64,000 bases of DNA from Ruficoccus sp. ZRK36. Lineage in GTDB: Bacteria > Verrucomicrobiota > Verrucomicrobiia > Opitutales > Cerasicoccaceae. The position numbers and the translations under genes were made by a program. The notes under the pieces were generated by a model that saw only the letters and a program-made list of their open reading frames with translations, was not told the DNA's origin and did no database searches. How positions within the stretch are numbered: the stretch's first letter is position 1; each line of letters starts with the position of its first letter. The stretch spans positions 2,676,176 to 2,740,175 of the forward strand of contig NZ_CP080649.1 in assembly GCF_019603315.1 (NCBI RefSeq), read 5' to 3'. This document shows, piece after piece, positions 42,810-51,370 of this stretch.

Positions 42810-42978
42810 GGGATAGACGTTTGGGGTTAGTGACTCAGGAGCGTTTTTATCGACGCGTGCATGATTAGTTCATCATAAGTCGCTTCAGATCTGCGACTGG
42901 AGAACTGATGTACTGCATGGGGTTCAGATTTATCTTTGCGTTGACATTATTCAAAACATTGTTGATGCACATTGGTGC

Positions 42979-44001
42979 GTGAGCAACCGAGTAACTATCC
43001 GTGAAATTGCCCAAAAGGCTGGTGTCCACCATGCCACTGTGTCGCGTGCCCTGCGTAATGACCCGCAGATTGCGACGGAGACGCGCGAGCACATTTTGAA
43101 GCTTGCTCGACGGATGGGGTACCGCCCGGACCCGGCGCTGTCCTCGCTCATGCGTTACCGTAGCGCCAAGGCCGCGCATCACTACCAGGCGGCCTTGGCA
43201 TGGGCCACAAACTATCCCACGCGTGACGGCTGGCTGACCCATGAGAAAGTCGGGTACTATAGCGGAGCACTGCAACGGGCCGAGGAGCTTGGCTACTCGT
43301 TGGATCCCTTCTGGCTCGGGGAGGCGGGCATGAGCGGTGCACGAGCCTCTGCCATCCTCAAGGCCCGCAACATTCAGGGGGTCATTCTGCTACCCATGCC
43401 GAAGGCGAATGTCAGTATCGACCTGGATTGGGACCAGTTTTCGGCCGTCTCGATCAGCCATACGGTGACATCTCCGCACCTCAATGTCGTGACCAATCAC
43501 CATTTCCGGTCAATGGCGCTGCTCATGAAGCAACTGGATGCGCTCGGCTATAAACGGCCGGGTTTTGCCTGCTTGCGGCGCATTCATGAGTCTGTCGATC
43601 GAGCATGGGCTGCCGCCTTTGAAATGTATCGGCCAGGCGCCGGCAGCCGCGCGGACATCCCCTTGTATATTTACGAAGAAGAGTCACTGCCTGCCTTTGA
43701 ACATTGGGTCAGGACCTATAAGCCAGACGTTATCGTCGCCCACAGTGATAATATCATGCACTACCTCAAGGAGATGCAGCTTCGCGTGCCCGAGGATATC
43801 GGTGTCGCCATGGCTGCGCGCCACGGTGTGAGTAGTGATTGCTCAGGGATCGACGAAAACAATAACACGGTGGGAAGAGTCGTCGTGAATGTGGTCGTCG
43901 AAATGATTCACAACAATGAGCGTGGCATCCCCCAAGTGCCCATCACCACGCTGGTCGAAGGATTCTGGGTGAATGGCAGCACGCTGCGGACGAGTCTTTA
44001 G
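42979..44001 (+). CDS. LacI-family transcriptional regulator (first copy)
   Basis: 340 residues from GTG 42979. The N-terminal HTH is VTIREIAQKAGVHHATVSRALRND with the hinge RMGYRPDPALSSLMRYR. The periplasmic-binding-like effector domain follows (LKARNIQGVILLPMP, GYKRPGFACLR). It is divergent from the PEP-CTERM/lyase operon across a 169-bp gap and is the likely sugar-responsive regulator of that operon. The 'PDPxLSxLxxYR' hinge is shared with the LacI at 57741, so both belong to one subfamily. TTGACA at about 42942 may be its -35. Confidence 0.92.
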   Translation: MSNRVTIREIAQKAGVHHATVSRALRNDPQIATETREHILKLARRMGYRPDPALSSLMRYRSAKAAHHYQAALAWATNYPTRDGWLTHEKVGYYSGALQRAEELGYSLDPFWLGEAGMSGARASAILKARNIQGVILLPMPKANVSIDLDWDQFSAVSISHTVTSPHLNVVTNHHFRSMALLMKQLDALGYKRPGFACLRRIHESVDRAWAAAFEMYRPGAGSRADIPLYIYEEESLPAFEHWVRTYKPDVIVAHSDNIMHYLKEMQLRVPEDIGVAMAARHGVSSDCSGIDENNNTVGRVVVNVVVEMIHNNERGIPQVPITTLVEGFWVNGSTLRTSL

Positions 44002-44087
44002 CAGCGATTATATTCGAAAGTGGTGGCGCACCAATGTGCATAATGTAAGCGTCGTGAACTTTACACATATCGCTATATTCCGGTCTT

Positions 44088-44753
44088 ATGCCCCAGACCG
44101 TGAAGATAATGTTAAAGCGTATGCGAATTGTCTATCGGGGTGGTTTTACGCTTGTTGAATGCTTGGCCGTTATTGCGGTGATTGGGCTGCTTGCCTTGCT
44201 CATCATACCCCTTACTCAGCGCGTCAGGCTTTCCGCCCAAAAGACCGAGGGGACCTCGAACCTGCGTCAGGTGGGGCTCGCCATCGGTCTCTACGCGAAT
44301 GCTAACGGAGGATATCTACCCGGACCCTTACGCTCTGGGCAGAAGCCCTGGTATTACCGTAATGCAGATGAGCCGCAGCTGGCCTACCTTACGGCTTCCT
44401 ATCTGGGGCTGCCCGATCCGATCTCATACCCCGCGAAGAATCCGTACTTTCTGACTGATCGCTGGGAAAGTGTACAGGGGAACATGGCCCGCCAGGCTCC
44501 CTCGTACCTGATTAATGACCTGGGAGGGCCTGCTCAATCGCCATGGGGTTACCCGACGTATATATACCGGCAATCCAAGCCGGTTCATGTCATCGAGGAT
44601 CCTTCTAGTACCTGGGCGATAAAAGACCTGGACAAGGAGAATGCCAATGATGCCGCTGGCTGGTACTCAACTCTGCCGGATGGTCCGATCTACGGAGATG
44701 GGCGTAACGTACTTTATTTTGACTGGCATGTCGAATTCGTGCCGGTTGAGTAG
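44088..44753 (+). CDS. Prepilin-like (type II pseudopilin) protein
   Basis: 221 residues with a class III prepilin leader: RGGFTLVECLAVIAVIGLLA, cleaved after GG, followed by the hydrophobic helix. SNLRQVGLAIGLYANANGGY and the C-terminal VLYFDWHVEFVPVE (family F-x-D-x-H-V) match the DUF1559/'H-x9-DG' proteins abundant in Planctomycetes, Verrucomicrobia and Lentisphaerae. It sits 86 bp after the LacI gene. Its exact function is unknown; such proteins often accompany carbohydrate loci in Opitutae. Confidence 0.82.
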   Translation: MPQTVKIMLKRMRIVYRGGFTLVECLAVIAVIGLLALLIIPLTQRVRLSAQKTEGTSNLRQVGLAIGLYANANGGYLPGPLRSGQKPWYYRNADEPQLAYLTASYLGLPDPISYPAKNPYFLTDRWESVQGNMARQAPSYLINDLGGPAQSPWGYPTYIYRQSKPVHVIEDPSSTWAIKDLDKENANDAAGWYSTLPDGPIYGDGRNVLYFDWHVEFVPVE

Positions 44754-44841
44754 CATCGATGGGGCCTGACCGGTCATAAGTCCGACCAGATCCTGCACCG
44801 AATGATTTTTACTTTTGGCTCAGTGTCTCTAGTGTGCGGCG

Positions 44842-45684
44842 ATGTTACGACTGGGAGAATTCCATAAGTTAATCATTGATAGGGATGTTGAGCCAGGGCT
44901 GTACCTGCGCAATGACGACGGCGACGAGGTCCTGCTGCCGGGTAAAGACATGCCCAAGAGCTTCCAGTTGGGAGAGGTGATTGAGGTCTTTGTGTATCTG
45001 GACCATAAGGAACGCCCGATCGCGACCACGCGGCAGCCCCTGATCCAGACAGGCCGCTTCGCGTATCTGCAGTGCACCTCGACGACCGGGATCGGGGCCT
45101 TTGTCGATTGGGGGATGGATAAGGAGCTGCTGGTTCCCTTTGCCAATCAGGAGGAGTCCATGCGCAAGGGCAACTCGTACATTGTGTATATGGGGGTGGA
45201 CGAGGTAACGGGCCGCCTCGTCGGCTACACGAAGTTGAACAAGTTCCTGCGCTGCGAGAAGTCCAACCTCAAGCGCTACGAGCAGGTGGATCTGCTCGTG
45301 TCCCACTTTACCGACTTAGGGGCCAATGTGATTGTGAACGACCGGCACCGGGGGATGATTTTCAACAACTCGATCTTCGAGGAAATCCATGTCGGCGACC
45401 GCATGAAAGGCTACGTGAAAAACGTGCGTGCGGACGGTAAGCTGGACATCGTCCTGCAGCCGGAGGGGGAGCGGGGCGTGGCCGACTCGACCGCGCTGGT
45501 TTACGCGGCGATCGAGAAAAACGGCGGCGTCCTCCCGCTCCATGATAAAAGCTCGGCCGAAGACATCTATGATGCGCTTGGGATCAGCAAAAAAGTCTTC
45601 AAGCGTGCCGTGAGCGCTCTCTACAAGGAGCGCCGTATCGAGCTGAACAAGGACAGCATATCGATCACCGGTGGTACGGCGTAG
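44842..45684 (+). CDS. CvfB-like S1-domain RNA-binding protein
   Basis: 280 residues with the CvfB/YitL layout: tandem S1-like OB folds (LGEVIEVFVYLDHKERPIAT; GIGAFVDWGMDKELLVPFAN; VGDRMKGYVKNVRADGKLDI) and a C-terminal winged helix (SAEDIYDALGISKKVFKRAV then SALYKERRIEL). In Firmicutes CvfB binds RNA and affects virulence and stress gene expression. It is a single-gene unit here, with no partner. Core-like composition. Confidence 0.88.
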   Translation: MLRLGEFHKLIIDRDVEPGLYLRNDDGDEVLLPGKDMPKSFQLGEVIEVFVYLDHKERPIATTRQPLIQTGRFAYLQCTSTTGIGAFVDWGMDKELLVPFANQEESMRKGNSYIVYMGVDEVTGRLVGYTKLNKFLRCEKSNLKRYEQVDLLVSHFTDLGANVIVNDRHRGMIFNNSIFEEIHVGDRMKGYVKNVRADGKLDIVLQPEGERGVADSTALVYAAIEKNGGVLPLHDKSSAEDIYDALGISKKVFKRAVSALYKERRIELNKDSISITGGTA

Positions 45685-45794
45685 GTACCGAGACACGACC
45701 GAGCACGGATGGGTCGCGCTGCATTCCAGGCAGGGTGAAGCATGCCGGTGTCTCTGGCGATCGAGCAGTGCTTAGGCGGCATCGGAAGGAGTAT

Positions 45795-47054
45795 TCATTT
45801 GCGACCGCCGATCCAGCCCTTGCGCCAGAAGTAAAACGCCAGTGCGCCCGTCATCGAGAGGCACAGTCCCCAAAATACGTAGTAGGAATACTGCCAATCC
45901 AACTCGGGGATGTGCTCGAAGTTCATCCCGTAAACACCGGCCACAAACGTCACCGGGATGAAGAACGACGCCATGATGGTCAGCACCTTCATGATCTCGT
46001 TCATCTTGTTGCCTACGGAGCTCTGGTAGAGATCGTTCAGGCCCGAAGCGGTTTCCCGGTAGGTCTCCACGATGTCGATGGCCTGCATCGCGTGATCATA
46101 CACGTCGCGGATAAACGCCTTTACCGGCTCGCAGATCGCACCCGACTCGTCGCGGTAGACCAGATCGATCACCTCGCGCATGGGCCAGATCGTGCGGCGC
46201 AGTTGCGAGAGGTCGCGCTTGATCGCAAACAGCCGGTGCTGGGAGGCGGGCTTGGGGTCATAGGCGATGTCTTCCTCCATGTCCTCCAGTGCCGTGCCGT
46301 AGCCCTCGATCAGGGGAAAGAGGTGGTCGATGACGGAGTCCAGTAAGGTGTAGAGCAGGTAGTCTGTGCCGTGCTGCATGAAGCGGGCGCCCTTGGCTTC
46401 GATCCGCTTGCGCACCGGGTCAAAGACGTCGCCCCTCATTTCCTGAATCGTGAGCAGTGTATCCTTGAATTTGAAAATGCTGACCTGCTCATTGCGCAGC
46501 TTGCCCTCTGCGATTTGGATCATGCGGATCACGAGAAACAAGTGGTCGTCGTGCGCTTCGAGCTTGGGGCGCTGCAGGGGCTGGATGACGTCCTCCGCCG
46601 ACAAGGTGTGGAAACCAAAATGCTGGCGCAGGCGGTCAACTGTCACCGGGTTCAAGCCATCAACATTCAGCCAGCGAACCGTAGCGCCCTCGGGGCGTGG
46701 CTTCGCCAGGAAGGCTTCGAGGTCATCCACGTCGGTCACCTCGTACACCTCGGGGCCATAGTCCAGACAGGAAATCGTAACCGGGATATCGTTGGCGTTC
46801 TCACGGTTGAGGTAGTGCTCGATACCCGGCGCCGAGCCCGGTGCCGAGCCTTTCATCGCCACCGTGTCATGCGTTTCCAGGCCCAGCACAGATGCTCCGA
46901 TATGTTTGACGCCGCGTCCGATAGCAGTCGCCGTGCCGGTCACGACATTGGTCACGGCCCCGGTGGATGTCGTGATGACGTTTGTCACACCCTTACCGAC
47001 TCCCGAAACTCCTTTGCCAACTTCTTTTACCGCATTGCGCACCTGCTCTTTCAT
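45795..47054 (-). CDS. corA: CorA-family Mg/Co transporter
   Basis: 419 residues. The C-terminal pair of membrane helices contains the YGMNFEHIPELDW signature (GMN) and ends in FYFWRKGWIGGRK. The long stalk helix (LFAIKRDLSQLRRTIWPMRE) and cytoplasmic funnel precede it. An unusual ~55-residue N-terminal extension of Gly/Val/Thr-rich near-repeats (VGKGVSGVGKGVTNV, TGAVTNVVTGTATAIGRGVK) is added before the conserved domain; it is amphipathic and of unknown purpose. It forms the usual pentameric inner-membrane channel. Confidence 0.92.
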   Translation of the reverse strand: MKEQVRNAVKEVGKGVSGVGKGVTNVITTSTGAVTNVVTGTATAIGRGVKHIGASVLGLETHDTVAMKGSAPGSAPGIEHYLNRENANDIPVTISCLDYGPEVYEVTDVDDLEAFLAKPRPEGATVRWLNVDGLNPVTVDRLRQHFGFHTLSAEDVIQPLQRPKLEAHDDHLFLVIRMIQIAEGKLRNEQVSIFKFKDTLLTIQEMRGDVFDPVRKRIEAKGARFMQHGTDYLLYTLLDSVIDHLFPLIEGYGTALEDMEEDIAYDPKPASQHRLFAIKRDLSQLRRTIWPMREVIDLVYRDESGAICEPVKAFIRDVYDHAMQAIDIVETYRETASGLNDLYQSSVGNKMNEIMKVLTIMASFFIPVTFVAGVYGMNFEHIPELDWQYSYYVFWGLCLSMTGALAFYFWRKGWIGGRK

Positions 47055-47210
47055 GATGCCAGCTTATGCTCATCGGGCAGAATCTCAAGCATCCGGCAAA
47101 GCTTGTGCGCGTGAGATTATGACACTGACCATAGGGAAGGGAGGCCGATCAGCAAGTTTGAGTGACACGGGGATTTTTCATTTTGCTCAAGTTCGGGGGC
47201 CGGAGACGTG

Positions 47211-47267
47211 TTGAAAATATTCTGAAAACAAAGGTAATTTACATCTATTTATACATGATATTTTCAA
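47211..47267. promoter_or_regulatory. Inverted repeat upstream of oxidoreductase cluster
   Basis: TTGAAAATAT (47211-47220) and ATATTTTCAA (47258-47267) are perfect 10-bp inverted arms separated by 37 bp of AT-rich DNA, 80 bp before the first gene of the cluster. A looped operator or cis-regulatory hairpin is possible. Confidence 0.4.
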
Positions 47268-47346
47268 AACTAAACTTGCTGAAATCGAATCCGCTTTGGC
47301 AATATGATCGGACACAACGAAACGCTCAATCATACCCCCAACCCAG

Positions 47347-48408
47347 GTGAGAGAGAATCCCCCAGCTCAGGATTTGCCACGAAAAATCAAGATCGGGCAG
47401 ATCGGTATCGGCCATAATCATGCCTCTGAAGAGATGGCAACCGTCCGCCGTCTGTCGGATGATTTCGAAGTCGTCGGTGTCGTCGAGGCGGACCCACAGT
47501 GGCGTGAGAAGCGCGGCGAACTAGAGGCGTACGAGGGGCTGCCCTGGCTAAGAGAGGAGGAGCTTTTCAATACGCCCGGACTGGAGGCTGTCATGGTGGA
47601 GACGGATGTCCCCATGCTGGTGCCGACGGCCATGCGCTGCCTGGAGGCGGGATTTCATGTGCATATGGATAAGCCCGCGGGTTATTCGCTGGAAGAATAC
47701 CGGACGATGCTCGACCTTGCGGCTCGTAAGAACCTGACGGTGCAGCTCGGCTACATGTACCGAAACAATCCGGCGGTGCAGCTCTGCCAGCGGGCGGTGC
47801 GAGAGGGGTGGCTGGGTCAGGTGTTCGAACTGTCCACCGTCATGAGCCGCACCATGGACGACGATTATCGTCAGTGGATGTCGCAGTTCCACGGCGGCAG
47901 TATGTACATCTTTGGTAGCCATCTGATCGACCTCGTTATCTCGATCTTGGGGAAGCCACAGCGGGTGACGCCGTTCCTCCGCCAAACCTTTCCTGACAAG
48001 GATACCCTGGTGGACAATGCCTTTGCGGTTCTTGAATACCCGAAAACGGTGGCCTCGGTGCGCACGTCGATCCTGGAGGTCGATGGCTTCCGACGTCGCC
48101 AGCTCGTCGTCTGTGGCGACAAGGGGACCTTTGAGGTCAAACCCATCGAGGGGTGCGATGTGCAGCGGCAAGACCCCCCGTTGCCCGCGTTGACGCCGCG
48201 CCTGATCCTGGAGGCCGCCTGTGGCGAGTTTCCTGCGGGCATCAACGACATCGTGATGCCGCCGATGAGCGGACGCTACGACGGCCAGCTAAGTGAGTTT
48301 GCGAAGATCGTACGTGGAGAGATTGAGAACCCGTATCCGCTCGAGCACGAGTACACCGTGCAGGAGGTCCTGCTCGCGGCCTGCGGGGACGAACCCGTTT
48401 CATTCTAG
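47347..48408 (+). CDS. Gfo/Idh/MocA-family oxidoreductase (first)
   Basis: 353 residues from GTG 47347. The Rossmann start is KIGQIGIGHNHASEEMATVR (GxGxxH in place of the usual GxGxxG), followed by VHMDKPAGYSLEEY, where DKP replaces the family's EKP motif, and the C-terminal substrate domain with MSQFHGGSMYIFGSHLIDLV. Members oxidise or reduce sugars and cyclitols with NAD(P). It is the first gene of a tight plus-strand cluster of five oxidoreductases. The altered nucleotide loop suggests an atypical cofactor mode. Confidence 0.87.
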   Translation: MRENPPAQDLPRKIKIGQIGIGHNHASEEMATVRRLSDDFEVVGVVEADPQWREKRGELEAYEGLPWLREEELFNTPGLEAVMVETDVPMLVPTAMRCLEAGFHVHMDKPAGYSLEEYRTMLDLAARKNLTVQLGYMYRNNPAVQLCQRAVREGWLGQVFELSTVMSRTMDDDYRQWMSQFHGGSMYIFGSHLIDLVISILGKPQRVTPFLRQTFPDKDTLVDNAFAVLEYPKTVASVRTSILEVDGFRRRQLVVCGDKGTFEVKPIEGCDVQRQDPPLPALTPRLILEAACGEFPAGINDIVMPPMSGRYDGQLSEFAKIVRGEIENPYPLEHEYTVQEVLLAACGDEPVSF

Positions 48409-48436
48409 TCACGTATTTTTAGCCAATAATTACCCT

Positions 48437-49189
48437 ATGAAATATCAAAACAAAGTCGCAGTGATCACCGGTGGAGGTGGTATGCTTGGGAGCGCGATTG
48501 CGCGTCAACTCGCCGCGCAGGGCGCGTCTGTCGCCCTGGCCGATATGAATCTGGATGAGGCCCGGAAACGGGCCGATGAAATCGTATCGGCGGGCGGGCG
48601 TGCCCTGCCGTTATCGGTTAATGTCTGCGACCGTGAATCCATCAACACGATGGTGGGCACCGTCCGCGAGCAGCTCGGCGAAATCGACATCCTCGTCAAC
48701 AACGCTGGCGGAAGTGCCCGCAGCCAATGCTCGCTGTTTCACGAGGCGAAAGACGAGGTCATAGACCGCATCATTGATGTGAATCTGAAGGGACCGATCT
48801 ACTGTATCCGTGCGGTGGTGGAGCAAATGGTGGCTCGCCGCTCCGGGAAAATTATTAACATCGGGTCCATCGTCGGCGTGCAGGGGCTGGCCTACTGCGC
48901 AGATTATTCGGCTGCCAAGGGGGGCATCATCGCGATTACGAAGACGCTGGCCATGGAGCTGGGCGAGTTTGGGATCAACGTGAACTGCGTCTCGCCGGGG
49001 CTGGTGCCGCGTCCCGACCAGGACGCTGAGTCTATGCGCAAAACGAACTACCTGCGGCGCATCTGCTCGGCTGACGATGTCGCAAATGTCGTTGTTTTCC
49101 TGCTTTCGAGCGAGGCGGACTTTATCACGGGACAGAACTACGTCGTCGATGGTGGGCGCAGCCTTGGGCTGATGAAACGCGTCGATTAG
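48437..49189 (+). CDS. SDR-family oxidoreductase
   Basis: 250 residues. Start at 48437 (MKYQNKVAVITGGGGMLGSA) is fixed by the TGxxxGxG-like cofactor loop and good spacing. NNAGG, the catalytic Ser in NIGSIVG, and Tyr-x3-Lys (DYSAAKGG) complete the classical short-chain dehydrogenase set. C-terminal YVVDGGRSLGL is typical of FabG/GDH-like members acting on sugars. 28 bp after the first gene of the cluster and 22 bp before the next. Confidence 0.92.
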   Translation: MKYQNKVAVITGGGGMLGSAIARQLAAQGASVALADMNLDEARKRADEIVSAGGRALPLSVNVCDRESINTMVGTVREQLGEIDILVNNAGGSARSQCSLFHEAKDEVIDRIIDVNLKGPIYCIRAVVEQMVARRSGKIINIGSIVGVQGLAYCADYSAAKGGIIAITKTLAMELGEFGINVNCVSPGLVPRPDQDAESMRKTNYLRRICSADDVANVVVFLLSSEADFITGQNYVVDGGRSLGLMKRVD

Positions 49190-49211
49190 CTCTACTCTTT
49201 TGGGCTACGAC

Positions 49212-50231
49212 ATGAAGCAAAAGACCATTACATTTACATCCGTCGGTAAAGCCGAGCTCATTGAGTCCGATCTTAAGCCCCTGTCCACTGATCAGGTGCT
49301 GGTGGAGAATGAAGTCTCCGGTATCAGTGCCGGGACTGAGCGTGCTTGTTTAATGGATATGCCCAATCTGGGGGATGAGCCTGCCGGTAGCTTCCCCAAA
49401 AAGCTTGGCTACAGCGGTGTGGGGCGTGTCGTGGAGGTCGGCGCTAGTGTGTATCAGGTCAAAGTCGGGGATCGTGTGCTGAGCTACAAGGGCAGCACTC
49501 ACTCGAACTACAACATCCTCAAGGGGGATGAAGTGCTGAAGCTCGAAGACGATTCATTGCCTTCTGAGCATGCGGTCTTTGCTGTTATTGGAAGTTTTTC
49601 GCTTAACGGCCTGCGCAAGGCGCGGCTGGAAATCGGCGAAAGCGCGGTCGTCGTCGGCCTAGGCATTCTCGGTCTGTTGGCTGTGTCGCTTAGCCGCATT
49701 GCGGGTGCTTCTCCTGTCATTGCGACAGACTTGAGCGCGGCGCGGCGTAAAACGGCGCTCGAGATGGGGGCGCATCAGGCCTTCGATCCGTCCGCCGGTG
49801 ACTATATCGAGCAGGTCAAGGCTGCCTCCGGCGGCGGTGCTCAGGTTGTGGTCGAGGTCACTGGTCAGTCGATTGCCCTGAAGCAGGCATTCTCATTCGT
49901 CAAACCGTTTGGTCGCATCTCGCTGTTGGGCTGCACGCGAGTCTCGGATGCGGCGATAGATTTTTACCAGCAAGTACACCGACCGGGGGTCGAGATCGTC
50001 GGGGCGCATGGTAGAGCACGTCCCCAGATGGAGTCGCGTCCGCATGCCTGGACCTGGCAGGACGATATTCTTGCGCTATGGCGTTTCATGGCTGACGGAC
50101 GCCTGGACATGGGCCAGATTTTGACGGAGGTATACTCACCTGAGGAGGCTCCTGTCGTGTATAAAAACCTGGCTGAGGCGCCGCAGGATTTTCCGGTCGG
50201 CGCGGTCTTTGATTGGAGACGCTTGAAGTGA
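49212..50231 (+). CDS. Medium-chain (ADH-like) dehydrogenase without structural zinc motif
   Basis: 339 residues from ATG 49212 (TTG 49200 possible). GroES-like N-terminus (SGISAGTERACLM, then LGYSGVGRVVEVG and VGDRV) and Rossmann fold (VVVGLGILGLLAV) identify the MDR superfamily. The Cys-x2-Cys cluster for structural zinc is absent and the catalytic CxG(T/S)D is replaced by SAGTE, as in sugar-dehydrogenase-like or BchC-like members. It ends in GTGA: its TGA overlaps the GTG start of the next gene, so translation is coupled. Confidence 0.88.
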   Translation: MKQKTITFTSVGKAELIESDLKPLSTDQVLVENEVSGISAGTERACLMDMPNLGDEPAGSFPKKLGYSGVGRVVEVGASVYQVKVGDRVLSYKGSTHSNYNILKGDEVLKLEDDSLPSEHAVFAVIGSFSLNGLRKARLEIGESAVVVGLGILGLLAVSLSRIAGASPVIATDLSAARRKTALEMGAHQAFDPSAGDYIEQVKAASGGGAQVVVEVTGQSIALKQAFSFVKPFGRISLLGCTRVSDAAIDFYQQVHRPGVEIVGAHGRARPQMESRPHAWTWQDDILALWRFMADGRLDMGQILTEVYSPEEAPVVYKNLAEAPQDFPVGAVFDWRRLK

Positions 50232-51370
50232 GCTCATATAAGAAGGTCTGGCGTGTAGGGATTTTACATGACACGAGTAAGCCCGGTCTTGGAGGCCACC
50301 TGACGCATCTGGCTTTCACGGGCCTTCCGCAGGTCGAGATTGTCGGGCTGGTAGACTCCAATTATGATGGCATTGAAGCACGTATGCTGGAGATCGGAGC
50401 GGTACGCCACTATGGCAGTCTGGATGCGCTTCTGGATGATGGCCCGATCGATATCCTTGTTATCTGCTCGCGTTTACCTGGTGAGCACTCAGAGCCGCTT
50501 AGGGTGGCGGTTGAACGCGGTATTCATGTCTATTGCGAGAAGCCTCTATGCGCAGGTTTAGACGAAGTAGACCACATTGTTGAGCAAGCCGAAGAACGGG
50601 GTGTATGTATCGCGGTGGCACACCTTGGGCGCTATGCGAATGTCTTTCAGACCGCCAGGGGTATGATCGGGAACGGCGATATCGGACGGGTGGTATCTTT
50701 TTATGGCCGTGGTAAAGAAGACCACCGTGGGGGCGGGGAAGATATGCTTGTTTTGGGTACCCACATCCTGGATCTGGGATGTTACTTATTAGGAGCGCCA
50801 AGGTCTGTTTTTGCCGACATCACCTTTGAGGGGAAACCGATCAAAGCCGGGCAATGTCTTGAAACCGCCGAGCCCATTGGGCCGGTAGCCGGTGACGAAG
50901 TCCTGGCCATGTACCAATTCTCCAACAGCGTGCGAGGCTGGTTCGAAAGCCGCCGGGGTATGACCGAGCGTGGCGTACGTATGGGAATAACAATTGTCGG
51001 TACGACCGGTACACTGGCCGTGCGCTTTGACGAGGAGCGTAAACTGCGCCTGAGTCGTTCCGCCTTCCCTCCGGAGGATGAAGCCTGCTTCGAGGACGTA
51101 CCCTTGCTGGATGAGACAGTGATTCCGGGGGCTTCGCCGCTTGAGTTTGGGAGCTACAAGGGGCACCAGCACTACTTTATCCGTAATAACCGCCGGGCTG
51201 CTTGGGATCTGATTTGCGCCCTGAAGGAGGGACGGGAGCCACTGGCCAGCGTGCGGGATGCACAGGTGGTGCTAGAAATGATTTACGGCGCATACGCGTC
51301 ACAACTGACCGGCTCACGGGTGAGCTTCCCGCTGTGTGAACGCCGGCATCCATTGGAGATCGTAGCATGA
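50228..51370 (+). CDS. Gfo/Idh/MocA-family oxidoreductase (second)
   Basis: 380 residues. GTG 50228 overlaps the previous stop (GTGA). VWRVGILHDTSKPGLGGHLT is an unusual cofactor loop without the GxGxxG. The EKP motif is intact (VYCEKPLCAG), as is GGGEDMLVLGTHILDLGCYL, the active-site helix. It ends in ATGA, overlapping the quinone-oxidoreductase start. Two Gfo/Idh/MocA proteins plus an SDR and two MDR proteins in one operon indicate stepwise oxidation or reduction of an unusual sugar or cyclitol. Confidence 0.88.
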   Translation: MSSYKKVWRVGILHDTSKPGLGGHLTHLAFTGLPQVEIVGLVDSNYDGIEARMLEIGAVRHYGSLDALLDDGPIDILVICSRLPGEHSEPLRVAVERGIHVYCEKPLCAGLDEVDHIVEQAEERGVCIAVAHLGRYANVFQTARGMIGNGDIGRVVSFYGRGKEDHRGGGEDMLVLGTHILDLGCYLLGAPRSVFADITFEGKPIKAGQCLETAEPIGPVAGDEVLAMYQFSNSVRGWFESRRGMTERGVRMGITIVGTTGTLAVRFDEERKLRLSRSAFPPEDEACFEDVPLLDETVIPGASPLEFGSYKGHQHYFIRNNRRAAWDLICALKEGREPLASVRDAQVVLEMIYGAYASQLTGSRVSFPLCERRHPLEIVA

